Both the position numbers and the translations under genes were made by a program. Below the pieces are notes generated by a model. That model did no database searches, was not told the DNA's origin, and was given only the letters and a program-made list of their open reading frames with translations. Positions 1 through 5,510 of a stretch of DNA of 9,712 nt are shown here, in pieces. The first letter of the stretch is position 1. Each line of letters begins with the position of its first letter. The DNA is from an uncultured Collinsella sp. (lineage in GTDB: Bacteria; Actinomycetota; Coriobacteriia; Coriobacteriales; Coriobacteriaceae), in contig CATYJU010000059.1 in NCBI GenBank assembly GCA_958407995.1, positions 1-9,712 of the forward strand. The letters are read 5' to 3'.

Positions 1-52
1 GTAGCGAACAAAGCTAAGCCGACCGACCCCAGCTAAGATTAAAGGAGCTGAT

Positions 53-2629
53 ATGTGCGATTGCACAGATCATAAGGATGAGATCCCTGCCTACGACGCG
101 CAGGCCATTGAGTCCAAGTGGATGAAGGCCTGGGAGGACTCCAACCTCTTTGCCGTCGACACCGACGACAGCAAGCCCAAGAAGTACGTGCTCGAGATGT
201 TCCCGTATCCGTCGGGCGACCTGCATATGGGCCACGCACGCAACTATACCATCGGCGATGCCATGGCCCGTCAGGCCCGCATGCGCGGCTACGACGTGCT
301 GCACCCCATCGGCTTTGACGCCTTTGGCCTGCCTGCCGAGAACGCCGCCATCAAGCACAACACGCAGGCTGCCGCCTGGACGTATAAGAACATGGACCAG
401 GCGCTCGCCACGATGAAGCGCATGGGCTTCTCCTACGATCTGGATCGCATGGTCAAGACCTGCAGCCCCGACTACTACCGCTGGGGTCAGTGGATCTTTG
501 AGAAGCTGTGGGAAAAGGGCCTGGTCTATCGCAAGAAGAACCCGGTCAACTGGTGCCCCACCTGCAAGACCGTTCTGGCCAACGAGCAGGTCACCGAGGG
601 CAAGTGCTGGCGCTGCGGCACCGAGCCCGAGAAGCGCGACCTTGAGCAGTGGTACTACAAGATTACCGAGTACTCTCAGGAGCTGCTCGACGACTTGGAG
701 AAGCTCCCCGGCTGGCCTGAGCGCGTCAAGCAGATGCAGGCCAACTGGATCGGTCGCTCCGAGGGCGCCGAGGTCGACTTTACCCTGTGCGACAAGGACG
801 GCGAGCCTATCGAGGGCGACGAGGGCAAGATCACCGTCTTTACCACGCGTGCCGATACCCTTTTTGGCGTTTCCTTCTTTGTCCTGGCTCCCGAGTACGC
901 CGGCCTGCACGAGCTCGTCGAGGGCACGGAGTACGAGGAGGCCGTCACCAAGATCGTCGAGGACTCCAAGCACATCTCTGCCGTCGAGCGTGCCCAGGGC
1001 ACCCTCGAGAAGCACGGTGCCTTCACGGGCCGCTATGTGGTAAACCCCGTCAACGGCGAGAAGGTCCCCGTGTGGGTTGCCGATTATGTCGTTGCCGACT
1101 ACGGCACCGGCGCCGTCATGGCCGTTCCCTGCGGCGACCAGCGCGACTTTGAGTTTGCCCGCAAGTACGACCTGCCGATCGTGCCGATTATCCTAGACGA
1201 TGACGATTGCGCTGCCGTCGAGGCCAGTGGCGAGACCATCGATACCTTCCATGCCGAGACCGTCGACTGGGATTGCGCCCACGCTGCCGAGGGCACGCTC
1301 GTCCAGTCCGGCAAGTACACCGGCATGCGCGGTGGTAAGCACTCCGAGGGCGAGGCTGCCATCGTGGCCGACCTCGAGGCCATGGGCTGCGGCCGTCGCA
1401 AGGTCGAGTTCCGCCTGCGCGACTGGCTCATCAGCCGCCAGCGCTATTGGGGCAACCCCATCCCGGCCATCCACTGCGAGCACTGCGGCATCGTACCCGT
1501 GCCCGAGGACCAGCTGCCGGTGACGCTGCCGGAGAACCTGGACCTGGGCGCCGGCGAGACCCTCGCCGAGTGCAAGGACTTCTACGAGACCACCTGCCCG
1601 GTCTGCGGCCGTCCGGCCAAGCGCGAGACCGATACCATGGACACCTTCACCTGCTCCAGCTGGTATTACCTGCGCTATACCGATCCGCACAACACCGAGT
1701 TGCCCTTTTCCCGCGAGGCGGCCGACCGTTGGATGCCCGTCGATAACTACATCGGTGGCATCGAGCACGCCATTCTGCACCTGCTCTACAGCCGCTTCTT
1801 TACCAAGGCGCTGCGCGACCTGGGCCTGCTGAGCGTTGACGAGCCCTTCACCAACCTGCTGTGCCAGGGCATGGTCAAGGACGAGAACGGCGACACCATG
1901 TCCAAGTCCAAGGGCAACGTCGTGCCCCCGAGCTCGGTTATCGAGCCCTACGGCGCCGACACCATGCGTCTGGCGATCCTGTTTATCGCCCCGCCCGAGA
2001 AGGACTTCGACTGGGATCCTAAGGCCGTCGAGGGCGCCAACCGCTTTATCAAGCGCGCCTGGCGTATCGTGTGGCAGCTCGTCCAGTCGGGTGACGCCAA
2101 CGTGGCCTTCGACAAGTCCGTGCTCGACGAGACCGCGATGAAGCTCTACCGCGAGCGTCACCGCACCATCGCCAAGTGCACCGAGGACTTCGATCGCGGC
2201 CAGTTCAACACCGCGATCTCGGCCGTCATGGAGCTCGTCAACGCGGCGAGCGCCTACCTCAACGCCACCGAGGGTGCTGACCGCGACAAGGCCCTGTGCT
2301 ACGGCGTGGCCAAGGATATCGTGAGCGTCCTTGCGCCCATCTGCCCGTTCTGGGCCGACGAGCTGTGGCACGAGGCACTCGGCTGCGAGGGCAACGCCTA
2401 CACCGCCACCTGGCCCGAGTTCGACCTGGCCGAGTCCATCGAGGACACGGTGCAGATCGTCGTCCAGGTACTCGGCAAGGTCCGTGGCCGCATCGACGTG
2501 GCCCGCGATGCCTCCAACGAGGAAATGCAGGCTGCCGCCGAGGCTGCTGTCGCCAAGTGGACCGAGGGCAAGACGGTCGTCAAGGCCATCTGCGTGCCCG
2601 GCAAGCTGGTCAACCTGGTGGTCAAGTAA
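53..2629 (+). CDS. leuS: Leucyl-tRNA synthetase (LeuRS), complete, 858 aa
   Basis: Class Ia aminoacyl-tRNA synthetase that charges tRNA-Leu with leucine in the cytoplasm and edits mischarged tRNA. Seen: the HIGH-type signature HMGH at residues 58-61 after PYPSGDL; a zinc-knuckle region with C168/C171 and C185/C188; the CP1 editing domain with TTR at 264-266, GTG at 351-353 and DQRD at 362-365; further Cys pairs C475/C478 and C515/C518; and the MSKSK loop from residue 616. The C-terminal part (about 660-858) fits the anticodon-binding and tRNA-contact domains, ending in a VQVLGKVRGRI-type segment. Length is normal for bacterial LeuRS. The start at 53 is supported by AAAGGAG at 41-47, five bases upstream. 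One oddity: the position before DQRD, usually His, is Gly. It appears to be monocistronic, with a hairpin terminator downstream. No T-box leader is visible in the 52 upstream bases, but the window starts too late to exclude one. Confidence 0.98.
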   Translation: MCDCTDHKDEIPAYDAQAIESKWMKAWEDSNLFAVDTDDSKPKKYVLEMFPYPSGDLHMGHARNYTIGDAMARQARMRGYDVLHPIGFDAFGLPAENAAIKHNTQAAAWTYKNMDQALATMKRMGFSYDLDRMVKTCSPDYYRWGQWIFEKLWEKGLVYRKKNPVNWCPTCKTVLANEQVTEGKCWRCGTEPEKRDLEQWYYKITEYSQELLDDLEKLPGWPERVKQMQANWIGRSEGAEVDFTLCDKDGEPIEGDEGKITVFTTRADTLFGVSFFVLAPEYAGLHELVEGTEYEEAVTKIVEDSKHISAVERAQGTLEKHGAFTGRYVVNPVNGEKVPVWVADYVVADYGTGAVMAVPCGDQRDFEFARKYDLPIVPIILDDDDCAAVEASGETIDTFHAETVDWDCAHAAEGTLVQSGKYTGMRGGKHSEGEAAIVADLEAMGCGRRKVEFRLRDWLISRQRYWGNPIPAIHCEHCGIVPVPEDQLPVTLPENLDLGAGETLAECKDFYETTCPVCGRPAKRETDTMDTFTCSSWYYLRYTDPHNTELPFSREAADRWMPVDNYIGGIEHAILHLLYSRFFTKALRDLGLLSVDEPFTNLLCQGMVKDENGDTMSKSKGNVVPPSSVIEPYGADTMRLAILFIAPPEKDFDWDPKAVEGANRFIKRAWRIVWQLVQSGDANVAFDKSVLDETAMKLYRERHRTIAKCTEDFDRGQFNTAISAVMELVNAASAYLNATEGADRDKALCYGVAKDIVSVLAPICPFWADELWHEALGCEGNAYTATWPEFDLAESIEDTVQIVVQVLGKVRGRIDVARDASNEEMQAAAEAAVAKWTEGKTVVKAICVPGKLVNLVVK

Positions 2630-2655
2630 ACGCCACGCGCATAGTTGACGCATTA

Positions 2656-2693
2656 AAGACGAGGGACGATCCAGCTGGGTCGTCCCTCGTCTT
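2656..2693. terminator. Long hairpin between convergent genes, probable bidirectional terminator
   Basis: Perfect 14-bp inverted repeat: AAGACGAGGGACGA at 2656-2669 pairs with 2680-2693. It extends inward by a T-G pair and two C-G pairs to an AGCT tetraloop, giving about 17 bp. It starts 26 bases after the leuS stop, and the convergent lipoprotein gene ends on the other side at 2734, so it is placed to stop both transcripts. The 3' side has only a short T stretch on either strand (CTTGC on +, CTTTAA on -). It is therefore a strong hairpin with a weak U-tract rather than a textbook terminator. Confidence 0.8.
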
Positions 2694-2714
2694 GCACTGT
2701 GTACCCCGTTTGGC

Positions 2715-2729
2715 TGGCGCCTAGCGCCA
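2715..2729. repeat. Small inverted repeat just past the lipoprotein gene stop
   Basis: TGGCGC at 2715-2720 and GCGCCA at 2724-2729 form a 6-bp palindromic stem with a three-base CTA loop. It lies four bases beyond the stop codon of the minus-strand lipoprotein gene. No T-run follows on the minus strand, so it is not a terminator by itself. It may stabilise the 3' end of that mRNA or be chance in GC-rich DNA. Confidence 0.35.
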
Positions 2730-2733
2730 CCCT

Positions 2734-3306
2734 CTACGGAATGTGTACCAGGTCCCTAAAGTAGACATTGCCCGTCTGCTCCTCGAACATCCAGATGTTG
2801 AGGTAGATGTCGTTGAGGTCGTTGTTCACATCAAAGTTCGGATCGTCGAAGGTGCCCACAAAGGTGAGCATGGCGCGCGTTTCTTCTCCGGCGGCGACCG
2901 GTTGGCGCATGCGTACGTCGCGGGCCTTACCGTTGACGTAGGCATATGAGTCCACATCGCCAAACATCATGTCGACACCGGTGTTGTTGGACACCGTAAA
3001 GACGAGCGCGGCGTCCCCGTAGCCGTCGGTGTCCTTGCCCACGCAGGTAACATGGACGTTCTCGTCTGCCTCAAGGTCGATGGGGAACTGTTCTTGGGAA
3101 TCGGGACCCAAGCTCTGGGGATCGACGATGTCCTCGTCTATTTTGTTGAAGCTCGCCGGGGGTTCGGTTTTCTCGATGGCTTTGGTGCTGCCAAGATCCG
3201 GTTCGCATGTTCCGGTTTTGCTGTTCGTTTTGCCACAGCCCACGAGGGTCAACGAGCACGTTGCGATGGCGAGCGCAGTCATGCAGAGGGTGCCTAGGCG
3301 TTTCAT
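2734..3306 (-). CDS. Predicted secreted lipoprotein of unknown function, 190 aa
   Basis: Seen: an N-terminal lipoprotein signal peptide with a basic start (MKR), a hydrophobic core (residues 7-22) and a lipobox LVGC whose Cys24 would be lipidated after signal peptidase II cleavage. The mature protein should be anchored to the outer face of the membrane. Residues 25-80 are polar, acidic and probably unstructured (linker). Residues about 80-190 alternate hydrophobic and polar positions (LVFTVSNNTG, RAMLTFVGTF, IYLNIWMF), which suggests a compact beta-sandwich of the kind found in many Gram-positive lipoproteins. I do not recognise a named family. The start at 3306 is backed by a strong AGGAGG (3312-3317 on the opposite strand), five bases away. 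The gene runs against leuS and away from rimP and appears to be a single-gene unit. I found no convincing promoter for it. Its DNA is less GC-rich than its neighbours (30 of 60 bases G/C at 2941-3000), so it may be an accessory insertion. Confidence 0.9.
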   Translation of the reverse strand: MKRLGTLCMTALAIATCSLTLVGCGKTNSKTGTCEPDLGSTKAIEKTEPPASFNKIDEDIVDPQSLGPDSQEQFPIDLEADENVHVTCVGKDTDGYGDAALVFTVSNNTGVDMMFGDVDSYAYVNGKARDVRMRQPVAAGEETRAMLTFVGTFDDPNFDVNNDLNDIYLNIWMFEEQTGNVYFRDLVHIP

Positions 3307-3568
3307 GGGTGCCTCCTTACCGTAAAGGATCTCGAAAGGTTCGTCGTTGCGCGACTTGCTGGCTGGCTTGTTGCAGAATGCCCCTTAGCGTAAGTCTGAT
3401 CGATAGGGGCTCGGGGAGGAATGCCCTTGGGGTCCGAACGGGCCTGTGGATTGGGACGCATGGCCCGTTTTGGGGCTTTTGAGGGTGCGCCGCATGGGGT
3501 TCCTCGACCAATTGTCCTATTCTTGTGGAGAAGCTGTGCGCACGCTGACCTGCAGATTCGTACTGTGC
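3307..3568. other. Non-coding stretch between lipoprotein gene and rimP promoter
   Basis: No credible protein gene is seen; open frames here lack ribosome-binding sites and family-like sequence. The left end carries the minus-strand lipoprotein leader and ribosome-binding site. The rest holds a 6-bp stem with a 19-base loop (3380-3385 with 3405-3410), the word GAATGCCC repeated at 3376 and 3419, a terminator-like hairpin (3437-3471) and the palindrome GTGCGCAC (3536-3543). I looked for tRNA, SRP RNA and RNase P signatures and saw none. A small RNA ending at the 3437-3471 hairpin cannot be excluded. Confidence 0.6.
3437..3480 (+). terminator. Orphan terminator-like hairpin upstream of the rimP promoter
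   Basis: AACGGGCC (3437-3444) pairs perfectly with GGCCCGTT (3462-3469). Beyond a one-base bulge (T3461) the stem continues with four more pairs (3445-3448 with 3457-3460) around an eight-base loop. Two more T residues (3470-3471) follow the stem and TTTT recurs at 3477-3480, so on the + strand it resembles a modest intrinsic terminator. No plus-strand gene ends nearby: leuS has its own hairpin about 780 bases upstream. It may end an antisense or small RNA, or block read-through into the rimP promoter. Confidence 0.35.
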
Positions 3569-3608
3569 TTGCACGTTTCCGCAGCTATTGTTATAGTTTG
3601 CTTGCAAA
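3536..3608. promoter_or_regulatory. Three TGC/GCA dyads across the rimP promoter, possible operators
   Basis: Three short perfect dyads share the arms TGC and GCA: GTGC-GCAC (3536-3543), GTGC-TT-GCAC (3565-3574) and TTTGC-TT-GCAAA (3597-3608). Their centres are 30 and 33 bases apart, close to three helical turns. The second covers the -35 hexamer. The third covers the last base of the -10 and the predicted transcription start. That spacing and placement suit repressor half-sites, but the arms are only 4-5 bp and could arise by chance. The regulator, if any, is unknown. Confidence 0.3.
3569..3597 (+). promoter_or_regulatory. Sigma-70-type promoter for the rimP-nusA-infB operon
   Basis: A -35 hexamer TTGCAC (3569-3574) is separated by an optimal 17 bases from a -10 hexamer TATAGT (3592-3597). 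The -10 is preceded by TG-N (3589-3591), an extended -10 element. Transcription would start around 3604-3606, leaving a leader of about 70 nt before the rimP start codon. It is the best promoter match I found in the intergenic region and sits directly upstream of the operon. The start site is inferred from spacing only. Confidence 0.75.
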
Positions 3609-3622
3609 TGAAGTTGTAATTG

Positions 3623-3655
3623 AAAGAAGTGGGGTTTCGGCCCCGCTTCTTTTTT
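3623..3655 (+). terminator. Intrinsic terminator in the rimP leader, candidate attenuator
   Basis: A 12-bp stem pairs 3623-3634 (AAAGAAGTGGGG) with 3641-3652 (CCCCGCTTCTTT), with one T-G wobble and a six-base loop TTTCGG. Six consecutive T residues (3650-3655) run from the base of the stem. This is a complete intrinsic terminator. It ends 20 bases before the rimP start codon and begins about 19 bases after the predicted transcription start, so operon transcripts must read through it. No stable competing antiterminator is evident; AAATGAAG at 3606-3613 could pair imperfectly with the right arm, but weakly. Premature terminators in rimP leaders have been described in other bacteria; whether this one is related is unknown. 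Confidence 0.8.
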
Positions 3656-3663
3656 GTATGGAT

Positions 3664-3668
3664 GGAGG
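3664..3668 (+). promoter_or_regulatory. Ribosome-binding site that fixes the rimP start
   Basis: GGAGG lies seven bases before ATG at 3676. The reading frame is open upstream to 3421, but the upstream in-frame Met codons lack such a site and would translate through the promoter and terminator. The ATG at 3676 is therefore the true start. The site is just outside the terminator hairpin, so that hairpin should not mask it. Confidence 0.85.
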
Positions 3669-3675
3669 TGCCGCA

Positions 3676-4170
3676 ATGGTCAAGACCAAGACCGAGCAGG
3701 CGATCATCGACGCGCTCGAGGCCGTCGCCCCCCAGCACGATGTCGACATCGTCGACGTCGAGCTCGTGGGTGCCACCAAGGCCCCCTGCGTGCGCGTGCG
3801 TATCGAGGGTGCCGAGGGTCAGAGCCTGTCGCTCAACGACGTCACGGCCAACACCAAGTGGGTCGGCGATGTAATTGAGGAGCTCGACCCCATCTCTTCG
3901 AGCTATACGCTCGAGGTGTCGAGCCCGGGTATGGCGCGCCCGCTGCGCCGCCCGAGTGACTTTGCCCGCTTTGTGGGCGAGAACTGCGAGCTCACCTCCA
4001 CCGCCACCGAGGACCGTCGCAAGTACGCCGGCAAGATTGCCGCCGCCACCGAGACCGACGTGACCCTCGAGCTCGAGGACGGCGAGTCCGTCACCCTCGA
4101 TTTCTCTGATGTTAAAAAGTGCAAGTTGAAGCCCACCTACGACTTCAAGCCCGCGAAGGAAGGAAAGTAA
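3676..4170 (+). CDS. rimP: Ribosome maturation factor RimP, 164 aa
   Basis: RimP binds the free 30S subunit and helps its maturation, notably assembly around uS12, in the cytoplasm. Seen: an N-terminal alpha/beta domain (residues about 1-83) with the VDVELVG strand, and the family signature YTLEVSSPGMARPL (77-90) followed by RPSDFARFVG (92-101). A C-terminal SH3-like barrel with GKIAAATETDVTLEL follows (about 119-133). Length is normal. The open frame extends 255 bases upstream, but that part crosses the promoter and terminator and shows no RimP homology, so the start at 3676 with GGAGG seven bases upstream was chosen. It is the first gene of the operon, and its stop is one base from the nusA ATG, implying translational coupling. 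Confidence 0.96.
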   Translation: MVKTKTEQAIIDALEAVAPQHDVDIVDVELVGATKAPCVRVRIEGAEGQSLSLNDVTANTKWVGDVIEELDPISSSYTLEVSSPGMARPLRRPSDFARFVGENCELTSTATEDRRKYAGKIAAATETDVTLELEDGESVTLDFSDVKKCKLKPTYDFKPAKEGK

Positions 4171-4171
4171 G

Positions 4172-5419
4172 ATGGCAGCATCCGACATGATGTCCGCCCT
4201 GATGGAGCTTTGCCAGGAGAAGCACATCGACCAGCTCTACCTGATCGACCGCCTGGAGCAGTCGCTCGCCAAGAGCTATGCCGAGATCCTGCATCTTGAG
4301 TGGGGCGCCAAGGTGACCATCGACCGCACCACCGGCAAGATCTACGTCTACCGCTTGGAGCCGATCGACGATTCCATGGACGAGGAGGGCAACTTCACCG
4401 AGTTCGAGGAGATCGACGTCACCCCCAAGAACACGAGCCGCATCGCTGCCCAGCACGCCAAGGCCGAGATCAACGCCATCGTGCGCAACTCCGCCCGCGA
4501 GCAAATCTACGAGGAGTTCTCCGGCCGCATCGGTGACCTCATCAGCGGTACCGTGCTGCAGTCCACGCCCGACTTCACGATCGTCAAGATCCGCGAGGGC
4601 GTCGAGGCCGAGCTTCCGCACTTCGACCAGCGTCGTTACGAGAACGAGCGCAACGAGCGTCCGATGGGCGAGCGCTACCTGCACAACCAGCACATCAAGG
4701 CCGTGATCATCGACGTTCGCGACCCCAACTCCAACCTGCAGCCGGTTCGTGGCGAGCACAGCCGTCCGCCGATTGTCATCTCCCGTACCCACCCCGAGCT
4801 CATGCGTCGTCTGTTTGAGCAGGAGGTGCCCGAGATCTATGAGGGCACCGTCCAGATCAAGTCGATCGCCCGCGAGCCCGGCCAGCGCTCCAAGGTCGCC
4901 GTCCACTCGCTCGACGACCGTCTGGATCCCGTGGGCGCCTGCGTCGGCCCCAAGGGCAGCCGTGTTCGCGCCGTCGTGGGCGAGCTCCGTGGCGAGCGCG
5001 TCGACGTCATCCTGTGGGATGCCGATCCGGCCGTCTACGTCGCCAACGCCCTTTCGCCCGCCAAGGTCACCCGCGTTCTCATCGACGAGGAGAAGGCCTA
5101 CGCCGGCGTTATCGTGCCCGACGACCAGCTTTCGCTCGCCATCGGCAAGGAGGGCCAGAACGCCCGCCTCGCCGCGCGCCTGACCGGCTGGCACATCGAC
5201 ATCAAGTCCGAGACCCTTGCCGCCGACATCCTTAAGAACGTTCCCGTTCACGAGGAGCCCGCCGCCGACCTGATCGGTGACGAGGAGGACGAGGACGTCC
5301 GTCGCTGCGAGTTCGTGTCCGAGGACGGCATCCAGTGCCGCAACCAGGCCCGTCCCGGCTCCCGTTACTGCGGTGTCCACGACACCGACGCCTTCGATGA
5401 TGCGGAGGACCTGATCTAG
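4172..5419 (+). CDS. nusA: Transcription elongation/termination factor NusA with a C-terminal Cys/His tail, 415 aa
   Basis: NusA binds RNA polymerase at the RNA exit channel, modulates pausing, stimulates intrinsic termination and takes part in antitermination of rRNA operons. Domains seen: an N-terminal polymerase-binding domain (about 1-118); an S1 RNA-binding domain (about 122-200); KH1 with DPVGACVGPKGSRVRAV (252-268); and KH2 with LSLAIGKEGQNARLAARLTG (320-339), both with GxxG-type loops. After KH2 there is an acidic linker (361-376), then Cys379, Cys388, Cys400 and His403 in a C-x8-C-x11-C-x2-H pattern, then an acidic end. This tail is absent from B. subtilis-type NusA, which ends after KH2, and differs from the AR1/AR2 repeats of E. 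coli. The start has an AGGA-type site seven bases upstream that overlaps the end of rimP. No ylxR follows, although that gene commonly lies between nusA and infB. Confidence 0.97.
   Translation: MAASDMMSALMELCQEKHIDQLYLIDRLEQSLAKSYAEILHLEWGAKVTIDRTTGKIYVYRLEPIDDSMDEEGNFTEFEEIDVTPKNTSRIAAQHAKAEINAIVRNSAREQIYEEFSGRIGDLISGTVLQSTPDFTIVKIREGVEAELPHFDQRRYENERNERPMGERYLHNQHIKAVIIDVRDPNSNLQPVRGEHSRPPIVISRTHPELMRRLFEQEVPEIYEGTVQIKSIAREPGQRSKVAVHSLDDRLDPVGACVGPKGSRVRAVVGELRGERVDVILWDADPAVYVANALSPAKVTRVLIDEEKAYAGVIVPDDQLSLAIGKEGQNARLAARLTGWHIDIKSETLAADILKNVPVHEEPAADLIGDEEDEDVRRCEFVSEDGIQCRNQARPGSRYCGVHDTDAFDDAEDLI
5306..5380 (+). other. Zinc-finger-like module at the NusA C terminus
   Basis: These codons cover residues 379-403 of NusA: Cys379, Cys388, Cys400 and His403, with Gly385, an Asn/Arg-rich turn and a Pro-Gly before the last Cys. 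The spacing (C-x8-C-x11-C-x2-H) and the RCEF...QCRN...PGSRYCGVH pattern resemble small zinc-binding modules fused to diverse proteins. Zinc binding is inferred from the ligand pattern only. Acidic residues flank it on both sides. Confidence 0.6.
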
Positions 5420-5474
5420 CGCGCGGTCGCGCCGGGCGGGTCCCAGCGCATACCCCACGCTCGTTCAGTCTCTA

Positions 5475-5489
5475 GGCACCCAAGGTGCC
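5475..5489 (+). promoter_or_regulatory. Hairpin just before the infB ribosome-binding site
   Basis: GGCACC (5475-5480) and GGTGCC (5484-5489) form a perfect 6-bp stem with a three-base CAA loop, ending ten bases before the infB Shine-Dalgarno (AGGTG, 5499-5503). No T-run follows, so it is not a terminator. The same 91-base nusA-infB gap also has a GCGC/GCGC stem (5421-5424 with 5429-5432) directly after the nusA stop. No ylxR-type gene fits in the gap. The hairpin could be an RNA processing site or a translational control element for IF2; that role is inference. Confidence 0.45.
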
Positions 5490-5510
5490 AGAAAGGGTAG
5501 GTGAAGTCAT

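Noticed and set aside
1..52. T-box or other leader for leuS, and the AGCTAAG repeat at 12-18 and 31-37
   Set aside because: No T-box consensus or terminator in the 52 bases available. A seven-base direct repeat this short may be chance, and the upstream context is missing.
1193..2653. 486-codon minus-strand open frame opposite leuS
   Set aside because: Same antisense shadow effect. It would also start inside the leuS terminator hairpin region and shows no recognisable domain.
3321..3420. Promoter for the minus-strand lipoprotein gene
   Set aside because: TACGCT-like and similar -10 candidates lack a matching -35 at a proper distance, so no promoter is claimed.
3411..3515. Possible tRNA or other structured RNA ending in CGACCA
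   Set aside because: No T-loop GTTCRA motif and no cloverleaf pairing; the CCA-like end appears to be chance.
3421..3675. N-terminal extension of RimP by 85 codons
   Set aside because: It would run through the promoter and the intrinsic terminator, lacks a ribosome-binding site and has no RimP-like sequence. GGAGG at 3664-3668 points to ATG 3676.
4145..5458. 437-codon minus-strand open frame opposite nusA
   Set aside because: Antisense shadow of nusA, rich in Leu/Val/Asp/Gly, with no domain and no initiation signals.
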